Source of the DNA: Actinomycetota bacterium
GTDB lineage: Bacteria; Actinomycetota; Acidimicrobiia; Acidimicrobiales; Ilumatobacteraceae
NCBI GenBank assembly: GCA_026393475.1
Contig: JAPLAA010000022.1
Span: forward strand, 1 to 44,185
DNA: 44,185 nt
Direction of reading: 5' to 3'
The notes under the pieces are model-generated. The model did no database searches. It worked only from the letters and a program-made list of their open reading frames with translations, and was not told the origin of the DNA. Made by a program: the position numbers and the translations under genes. Shown piece by piece: positions 39,707 to 44,185 of the stretch. Position 1 is the first letter of the stretch; every line of letters starts with the position of its first letter.

Positions 39707-39738
39707 CGAAGGCCCGGGGCTCGCGCCCCGGGCCTTCG
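39707..39738 (-). terminator. Terminator-like hairpin after rplL
   Basis: A 14-bp perfect GC-rich stem (39707-39720 / 39725-39738) with a 4-base loop, about 70 bases past the rplL stop. It lacks a T-run but is strong enough to end or attenuate the rplJ-rplL transcript. Confidence 0.65.
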
Positions 39739-39810
39739 ATGTCGTTCAGCGATCCCTGGCGGGATCGGTGTCGAGGTGATGATCAGGCCGCTCGGACGAG
39801 CGGCCGGGGA

Positions 39811-40194
39811 TCACTTGATCTCGACGCCTGCGCCGGCCTCGACGAGCTTGGCCTTGGCTGCCTCGGCAGCGTCCTTGGTGGCCTTCTCGAGCACGGGCTT
39901 CGGGGCGCCGTCGACGAGGTCCTTGGCTTCCTTCAGGCCCAGGCTGGTGAGCTCGCGCACGACCTTGATGACCTGGATCTTCTGGGCGCCGGCGTCGGTG
40001 AGGATGACGTCGAACTCGTCCTTCTCCTCTTCGGCGGGGGCAGCAGCGCCACCACCGGCCGCAACGGCGGCAACGGCGACAGGAGCAGCGGCGGTCACGC
40101 CGAACTTCTCTTCGAAGGCGGTGAGGAGCTCGCTGAGCTCGATGACGGTGAGGGCGCCGATGGCGTCGAGGATCTCTTCTTTGCTGAGAGCCAT
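39811..40194 (-). CDS. rplL: 50S ribosomal protein L7/L12
   Basis: 127 residues. The N-terminal dimerisation domain ([32 protein letters not shown]), an Ala/Gly/Val hinge ([19 protein letters not shown]) and the C-terminal factor-binding domain ([35 protein letters not shown]) are all present. L7/L12 dimers form the flexible stalk that recruits translation GTPases such as EF-Tu and EF-G. It follows rplJ after 62 bases with AGGAGAT upstream. A hairpin stands downstream, and rpoB does not follow directly. Confidence 0.97.
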   Translation of the reverse strand: MALSKEEILDAIGALTVIELSELLTAFEEKFGVTAAAPVAVAAVAAGGGAAAPAEEEKDEFDVILTDAGAQKIQVIKVVRELTSLGLKEAKDLVDGAPKPVLEKATKDAAEAAKAKLVEAGAGVEIK

Positions 40195-40256
40195 GATGAT
40201 CTATCTCCTTGGATGAGTTCTTGCTTGATGTGGGTGTTCTGGGTGATCAGCGGCTC

Positions 40257-40790
40257 TCAGGCAGCTGATTCTGACTTCTGATCGATGAGGGCCTTGAGGC
40301 CATACGCGAAGTTGCGCGGCATCGCCTGCAGCAGGCCGGCCATCTTGACCATGGGGGCCTGGAGGGCACCGGCGAACTGGGCGAGGAGCACCTCGCGGCT
40401 CGGCAGGTCGGCGAGCGCCTCGACGTCCTTGGCCGAGATGACCTTGCCGCCGATGACACCGCCCTTCAGCACGAGCAGCGGGTTCGCCTTCGATGCGTCA
40501 CGGAGCGCCTTGGCGACCGCGGCGGCATCGCCGTTGATGAACGTGATACCGCTCGGGCCCACGAGCAACTCGGCGAGACCGGGCAGACCGGCGTTCTCGG
40601 CGGCGAAACGGGCCAGGGTGTTCTTGTAGACCTTGTACTCGCCACCCGCCGGGCGCAGCTGCCGACGCAGAGCAGCAAGCTGCCCCACGCTCATGCCGCG
40701 GTACTCGGTGACGATGACCGCGCTGGCCTCGTTGAGCTTTGCCGTCACCTCTTCGACGACGGCGACCTTCTCCTGTCGGGGATTGTCCAT
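40257..40790 (-). CDS. rplJ: 50S ribosomal protein L10
   Basis: 177 residues from ATG 40790, preceded by AGGAGGTG. MDNPRQEKVAVVEEVTAKL, VTEYRGMSVGQLAALRRQLR, YKVYKNTLARFA, LLVGPSGITF and the C-terminal L7/L12-binding helix region are typical. L10 anchors the L7/L12 stalk to 23S rRNA. In many bacteria it represses its own mRNA by binding the leader. The 348-base leader upstream has suitable structure. Confidence 0.97.
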   Translation of the reverse strand: MDNPRQEKVAVVEEVTAKLNEASAVIVTEYRGMSVGQLAALRRQLRPAGGEYKVYKNTLARFAAENAGLPGLAELLVGPSGITFINGDAAAVAKALRDASKANPLLVLKGGVIGGKVISAKDVEALADLPSREVLLAQFAGALQAPMVKMAGLLQAMPRNFAYGLKALIDQKSESAA

Positions 40791-41138
40791 GTGTGTTGTA
40801 CACCTCCTCTCGCTACGACTCGGGGTGCTCGCAAAAAGCGAACACCGCGAGGAGCAAGAGGTCGTGAACGGACCAGGAGCTACTCGGCAAGCATCCACCT
40901 CGGCTGGCGCTGTGCGCATTACCCCTCGAGCACGGCGGACCGTGCCCTCGGGACCAGCTGTCTTCGGCGAGCGACCGAATTCAAATGTCGGGGCAACGCT
41001 ATCGGTCGATCGACCGAGCGCCACCGTTCGATACCTCCGGGCGCGGGTCGCCCCACACGGCCGAGAACGTCGATGGCCCGGTCGCAGTGCGATCGGGCCA
41101 TCGTTCGTTCGGAGCGCGCCGCCTCGGCGGCGCAGGGA
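40791..41138 (-). promoter_or_regulatory. rplJ leader region (probable L10 leader)
   Basis: This 348-base non-coding stretch between rplA and rplJ contains a strong hairpin at 41071-41103, a GATAGCGTTG motif (minus strand, 40994-41003) that could be a -10 region, and a hairpin with a T5 loop at 40825-40845 close to the rplJ ribosome-binding site. Its length and position fit the L10 autoregulatory leader known from other bacteria. I did not model the full fold. Confidence 0.55.
41071..41103 (-). terminator. Strong hairpin after rplA
   Basis: A 10-bp perfect stem (41071-41080 / 41094-41103) is extended, after a mismatch, by a 5-bp inner stem (41082-41086 / 41088-41092). It lies 36 bases after the rplA stop, without a T-run. 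It may attenuate read-through from rplK-rplA into rplJ. Confidence 0.55.
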
Positions 41139-41837
41139 TCAGTCGGTCTCGGGACGGAGACGGTTGGTGTCGACCTTGACGCCGGGGCCCATGGTGGAGC
41201 TCACCGTGATCTTGCGCAGATAGCGACCCTTGGCCGACGCCGGCTTCGCACGCTGCAGCTCGTCGAGCACGGCACGGAAGTTGATCTCGAGGGCCGCCGG
41301 GTCGAAGCTCACCTTGCCGAGCGGCACGTGCACGTTGCCGTAGCGGTCGGTGCGATACTCGACCTTGCCGCCCTTGAACTCGGTGACGGCGCGGGCGACG
41401 TCCTGGGTGACGGTGCCGGTCTTCGGGTTCGGCATGAGACCACGGGGACCGAGCACGCGGCCGAGACGACCGACGAGCGGCATGAGATCGGGCGTCGCGA
41501 TGGCCACGTCGAAGTTCATGTTGCCCTTCTCGATCTCGGCGGCCAGGTCGTCGGAACCGACGATCTCGGCGCCGGCGGCGCGGGCGGCGTCGGCGGCCTC
41601 ACCGTTGGCGAACACGGCGACGCGGACGTCCTTGCCGGTACCGCTGGGCAGGGCCACGGTGCCACGGACCATCTGGTCGGCCTTGCGGGGGTCGACGCCG
41701 AGGCGCACGGCCATGTCGACGGTCTCGTCGAACTTGGCCGATGCCATGCCCTTCACCAGGCCGAGGGCCTCGGTGGGGGTGAACTGGGCGTCGATGTCGT
41801 ACTTCTTCGTCGCGTTCGCGAACTTCTTGCCGGACAT
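41139..41837 (-). CDS. rplA: 50S ribosomal protein L1
   Basis: 232 residues from ATG 41837, with GGGAGA upstream. [13 protein letters not shown] opens the protein, followed by the characteristic [53 protein letters not shown] and NPKTGTVT segments. L1 forms the mobile L1 stalk that moves E-site tRNA. In many bacteria it also represses the rplK-rplA mRNA. It follows rplK after 109 bases. Confidence 0.97.
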   Translation of the reverse strand: MSGKKFANATKKYDIDAQFTPTEALGLVKGMASAKFDETVDMAVRLGVDPRKADQMVRGTVALPSGTGKDVRVAVFANGEAADAARAAGAEIVGSDDLAAEIEKGNMNFDVAIATPDLMPLVGRLGRVLGPRGLMPNPKTGTVTQDVARAVTEFKGGKVEYRTDRYGNVHVPLGKVSFDPAALEINFRAVLDELQRAKPASAKGRYLRKITVSSTMGPGVKVDTNRLRPETD

Positions 41838-41946
41838 GTGATGTCTCCCTCGGTGTTGACGCCGCCGGGCGAGGTCGTCCCGGTCGAGCGTGTGTGGTGT
41901 TTGCTTGCTGGCTGCCGGCAACCCGTCGGGCCGCCGGCCATGGAAC

Positions 41947-42375
41947 TCAGGCGTTGACCTTGAGCCCCATCGAACGTGCGGTGCCGCGGACCTGCTCCTT
42001 GGCGGCCTCGAGGTCGTAGGCGTTGAGGTCGGGCATCTTGATCTTCGCGACCTCTTCGATGTCGGCCTCGGTGACCGCGCCGACCGTCGACTTGCCCGGG
42101 GTGCTCGACCCCTTCGGCAGGCCGGCCTTCTGACGCAGCAGCACCGGGGTGGGCGGCGTCTTCAGGATGAAGGTGAACGTGCGGTCCTCGAACACGGTGA
42201 TCTCGACCGGGATGATCGTGCCCACCTGCGACTCGGTCGCGGCGTTGTACTGCTTGACGAAGTCCATGATGCCGACGCCGTACGGACCGAGCGCGGTACC
42301 CACGGGCGGGGCCGGCGTGGCCTTGCCCGCCGGGATCTGGATCTTGATGATCGCAGCGACCTTCTTCTTTGCCAT
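41947..42375 (-). CDS. rplK: 50S ribosomal protein L11
   Basis: 142 residues, usual length. [20 protein letters not shown] with the Pro-rich hinge, [33 protein letters not shown] and the C-terminal rRNA-binding domain ([20 protein letters not shown]) are all present. L11 sits at the GTPase-associated centre and is the thiostrepton-binding partner of 23S rRNA. It also takes part in RelA-type stringent sensing. It lies 82 bases after nusG with AAGGAAA as ribosome-binding site. Confidence 0.98.
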   Translation of the reverse strand: MAKKKVAAIIKIQIPAGKATPAPPVGTALGPYGVGIMDFVKQYNAATESQVGTIIPVEITVFEDRTFTFILKTPPTPVLLRQKAGLPKGSSTPGKSTVGAVTEADIEEVAKIKMPDLNAYDLEAAKEQVRGTARSMGLKVNA

Positions 42376-42457
42376 GACTGTTTCCTTGCTTCTGAGAGCT
42401 TGCGTCGAAAAATCTGTGTGGGAGCTGGATGTGGTCCGAGCCGGTGATCGCCGTGGA

Positions 42458-43261
42458 TCAGAGCTTCGAGACCTGGCTGAAGTCCATCTCCACGAGGGTC
42501 TCGCGACCGAAGATGTTCACCAGCACCTTGAGCTTCATGTGGTCGGCGTTGATCTCGGCGATCGTGCCGGCGAAGTCCGCGAACGGTCCTTCCTTCACGC
42601 GCACGCTCTCGCCCACCTCGTACTCGAGCTTGGGCTTCTTGCGCGTGGGCATACCACCCGTGCCGTCGCCCTTGGCGGCGAGGAACGTCTGCACCTCGCG
42701 GCGTGACAGCGGCGTGGGCTTCTGGCCGTGACGGCTCTGGCCGACGAAGCCGGTGACGCCCGGGGTGTTGCGGATGCAGTACCAGCTCTCGTCGTCCATC
42801 TGGCAGCGGACGAGGATGTAGCCGGGGAAGACCTTCTTCTGCACGGTCTGCTTGCGACCGTTCTTGAACTCCTCGACCTCTTCCATGGGGATGACCACTT
42901 CGTAGATGCGGTCTTCCATGTTCATCGACTGGATGCGTGCGCCGAGGTTGGCCGTGACCTTCTTCTCGTACCCGCTCTGGGTGTGCACGACGTACCAGGC
43001 GCCCGGACGGGTCCAGGGATCGTCGATGTCGGCCTCGTCCTCGACGTCTTCAGCAGCGTCAGCAGCGTCGGCATCGGTGCCGTCGGCTCCGTCGGCCTCG
43101 CCGGTGAGGTCGAACGCGACGTCCACCGCATCGGTGCCGTCGGTGTCGGGCTCGGTGTCCTCAGCCAGGTCGGTCGCAGCCAGGTCGGTCGCAGCCAGGT
43201 CGGTGTCGAGTTCGGGGGTGTCAGTCATGTCGTTCATGTCGTCGTTCGCGTCGTCGGTCAT
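42458..43261 (-). CDS. nusG: Transcription termination/antitermination protein NusG
   Basis: 267 residues from ATG 43261, which shares one base with the secE stop (TGATG). The NGN domain starts at [16 protein letters not shown] (about residue 88) and includes the [12 protein letters not shown] and TPGVTGFVG core. A KOW domain ([19 protein letters not shown]) ends the protein at FSQVSKL. The first 85 residues are a very acidic, Asp/Ala/Thr-rich extension, partly built from three 15-bp repeats (ATDLA units at 43163-43207). NusG binds RNA polymerase and links it to Rho or S10. Acidic extensions are known in actinobacterial NusG; the repeat structure here is notable. Confidence 0.96.
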   Translation of the reverse strand: MTDDANDDMNDMTDTPELDTDLAATDLAATDLAEDTEPDTDGTDAVDVAFDLTGEADGADGTDADAADAAEDVEDEADIDDPWTRPGAWYVVHTQSGYEKKVTANLGARIQSMNMEDRIYEVVIPMEEVEEFKNGRKQTVQKKVFPGYILVRCQMDDESWYCIRNTPGVTGFVGQSRHGQKPTPLSRREVQTFLAAKGDGTGGMPTRKKPKLEYEVGESVRVKEGPFADFAGTIAEINADHMKLKVLVNIFGRETLVEMDFSQVSKL

Positions 43262-43557
43262 CAGTCGTACAGCCAGCCGGAGAGCACACCGAACAGCGAG
43301 TCGAGGCCACCGACGTATGCGGTGTAGAGCACCACCGTGACGAACACGATGATCGACATCCGACGCACCTCGGGCCACTTCGGCCACGCGACCTTGCGCA
43401 TCTCGTCGCGGACCTCGCGGAGATACTGCGCCGGGCCCACGCGCCCGTCGTTGCGACGAGCCTGCGGCTGGGCGCGAGTGGGCATGCCCTGGTCGTTCAG
43501 GGCGCCCATCCGCTTCAGTGAGCGCTTCTGCTCACGGTTCAGGTCGTCGAGTGACAT
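43261..43557 (-). CDS. secE: Protein translocase subunit SecE
   Basis: 98 residues from ATG 43557. A basic N-terminal region ([18 protein letters not shown]) leads to the conserved amphipathic helix [20 protein letters not shown] and one transmembrane segment ([19 protein letters not shown]). This is the short one-span actinobacterial form. It clamps SecY in the SecYEG protein-export channel. It lies between tRNA-Trp and nusG, the usual arrangement. Confidence 0.95.
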   Translation of the reverse strand: MSLDDLNREQKRSLKRMGALNDQGMPTRAQPQARRNDGRVGPAQYLREVRDEMRKVAWPKWPEVRRMSIIVFVTVVLYTAYVGGLDSLFGVLSGWLYD

Positions 43558-43639
43558 CGAATGTGTGCCTTTCTGAGTGTTGCCTGACTTCTGGTGGATA
43601 CCTGAGTGTCCAGGCCGTTCCGGGCACGTCGGAACAACG

Positions 43640-43712
43640 CAGGGCAGGAGGGACTCGAACCCCCGACCGTCGGTTTTGGAGACCGATGCTCTACCAACTG
43701 AGCTACTGCCCT
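43640..43712 (-). tRNA. tRNA-Trp (CCA)
   Basis: A 73-base cloverleaf with acceptor stem AGGGCAG/CTGCCCT, D-loop AGTTGGTA, anticodon loop CTCCAAA (anticodon CCA) and T-loop TTCGAGT. The discriminator base is G and the 3' CCA is not encoded. It precedes secE, as in many bacteria. Confidence 0.95.
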
Positions 43713-43724
43713 CTGGGGGCGAGC

Positions 43725-43734
43725 CAACGCTATC
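43725..43734 (-). promoter_or_regulatory. Possible -10 region upstream of tRNA-Trp
   Basis: GATAGCGTTG on the minus strand contains TAGCGT, 12-13 bases before the tRNA start. The same 10-mer lies upstream of rplJ (40994-41003). No good -35 element was found. Confidence 0.35.
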
Positions 43735-43803
43735 AGCCCGCTCCGAGGGAGCCTCCGCGGACATCGGCCACCCTGACGGGCGGACCGACGGCCGACGGTG
43801 CGG

Positions 43804-43968
43804 CTACCGAGTCTCTTTGTGCGTGGTGTGCCGACGATCGTGCGAGCAGTACTTCTTCATCTCGAGTCGTTCGCGATCGTTGATCTTCGACTTCATCGTG
43901 ATGTAGTTGCGCCGCTTGCACTCGGTGCACTCGAGGGTGATCTTCACCCGCTTGTCGTTTCTGGCCAT
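43804..43968 (-). CDS. rpmG: 50S ribosomal protein L33
   Basis: 54 residues (start [19 protein letters not shown]), the usual length and position before tRNA-Trp and secE. It has the first zinc-ribbon pair (CTEC). The second pair reads CSHD, so one of the four zinc-binding Cys is Asp and zinc binding may be weakened. [20 protein letters not shown] is the conserved core. L33 lies near the ribosomal E site. GAGCG upstream is a weak ribosome-binding site. Confidence 0.95.
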   Translation of the reverse strand: MARNDKRVKITLECTECKRRNYITMKSKINDRERLEMKKYCSHDRRHTTHKETR

Positions 43969-44000
43969 GAGGCGCTCCGTTGTTTCGCTGAGAAATGAAT

Positions 44001-44030
44001 CGGGTGGCGGTCAGAAGTGACCGCCACCCG
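44001..44030 (-). terminator. Rho-independent terminator after tuf
   Basis: A 13-bp perfect stem (44001-44013 / 44018-44030) with a 4-base loop is followed on the minus strand by ATTCATTTCTC. It lies about 15 bases after the tuf stop, so rpmG probably has its own promoter or depends on read-through. Confidence 0.85.
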
Positions 44031-44044
44031 GGATCAGAAGTCGG

Positions 44045-44185
44045 TCACTTCGTGATCTTGGTGACGCGGCCGGCGCCCACGGTACGGCCACCCTCGCGGA
44101 TCGCGAAGCGCAGGCCCTCATCCATCGCGATCGGCTTGCCCAACTCGACCGTGATCGCCACGTTGTCACCAGGCATGACCATCTC
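44045..44185 (-). CDS. tuf: Elongation factor Tu, C-terminal part
   Basis: 46 residues are visible before the right edge, ending in the EF-Tu domain 3 terminus: [20 protein letters not shown], then [19 protein letters not shown] and KITK. The rest of the gene continues outside the window. EF-Tu delivers aminoacyl-tRNA to the ribosome. It lies upstream of rpmG-tRNA-Trp-secE, like E. coli tufB, and not behind rpsG-fusA as in Mycobacterium. Confidence 0.97.
   Translation of the reverse strand, partial: EMVMPGDNVAITVELGKPIAMDEGLRFAIREGGRTVGAGRVTKITK

Overview
The window is about 44 kb of very GC-rich DNA with actinobacterial traits: lipobox-bearing lipoproteins with Thr/Ala/Glu/Pro tethers, frequent GTG starts, ATGA/GTGA stop-start overlaps, TASSGT boxes directly in front of start codons, and an actinobacterial-type RpoC N-terminus. 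My inference is an Acidimicrobiia-like actinomycete (Ilumatobacter or a relative). That rests on protein character only; no search was run. No CRISPR array, prophage, transposase or insertion sequence was seen.

Left part (1-2969): the tail of a conserved protein of unknown role, two translationally coupled secreted proteins, and two near-identical palindromic repeats at the convergent junction with the next block.

Central block (2970-21817, all minus strand): thirteen tightly packed genes read from 21817 down to 2970. They are a PucR-type regulator, a SnoaL-like protein, an N-acyl-D-amino-acid deacylase-like amidohydrolase, a DppA-type D-aminopeptidase (M55), a sarcosine-oxidase-like flavoprotein with the covalent-FAD cysteine motif, a CPBP membrane protease, a branched-chain-amino-acid-type binding lipoprotein, a small lipoprotein, an MFS-LivF fusion, a LivH-LivM-LivG fusion, an S9 peptidase, a secreted beta-propeller lipoprotein and an M14 carboxypeptidase lipoprotein. 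Two S12 (beta-lactamase/D-aminopeptidase-type) serine hydrolases lie just upstream, the first divergent from pucR. I infer a system that cleaves, imports and oxidises peptides or N-acylated amino acids, probably of D configuration. This is the most interesting part of the window.

Bridge (24310-26400): a small lipoprotein and an LpqC/PHB-depolymerase-like secreted esterase.

Right part (26455-44185, mostly minus strand): the core transcription/translation cluster. Read in its own direction it is tuf (partial), rpmG, tRNA-Trp, secE, nusG, rplK, rplA, rplJ, rplL, then a three-gene interruption (xylose-isomerase-like protein, GGDEF diguanylate cyclase, secreted protein), then rpoB, rpoC, two very small genes, rpsL and rpsG, ending at a rho-independent terminator. 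fusA does not follow rpsG here. rpoB has two well-formed tandem promoters and a leader that can pair with its own ribosome-binding site. RpsL carries Arg at position 88, the site of classical streptomycin-resistance changes, and NusG has an acidic, repeat-built N-terminal extension.
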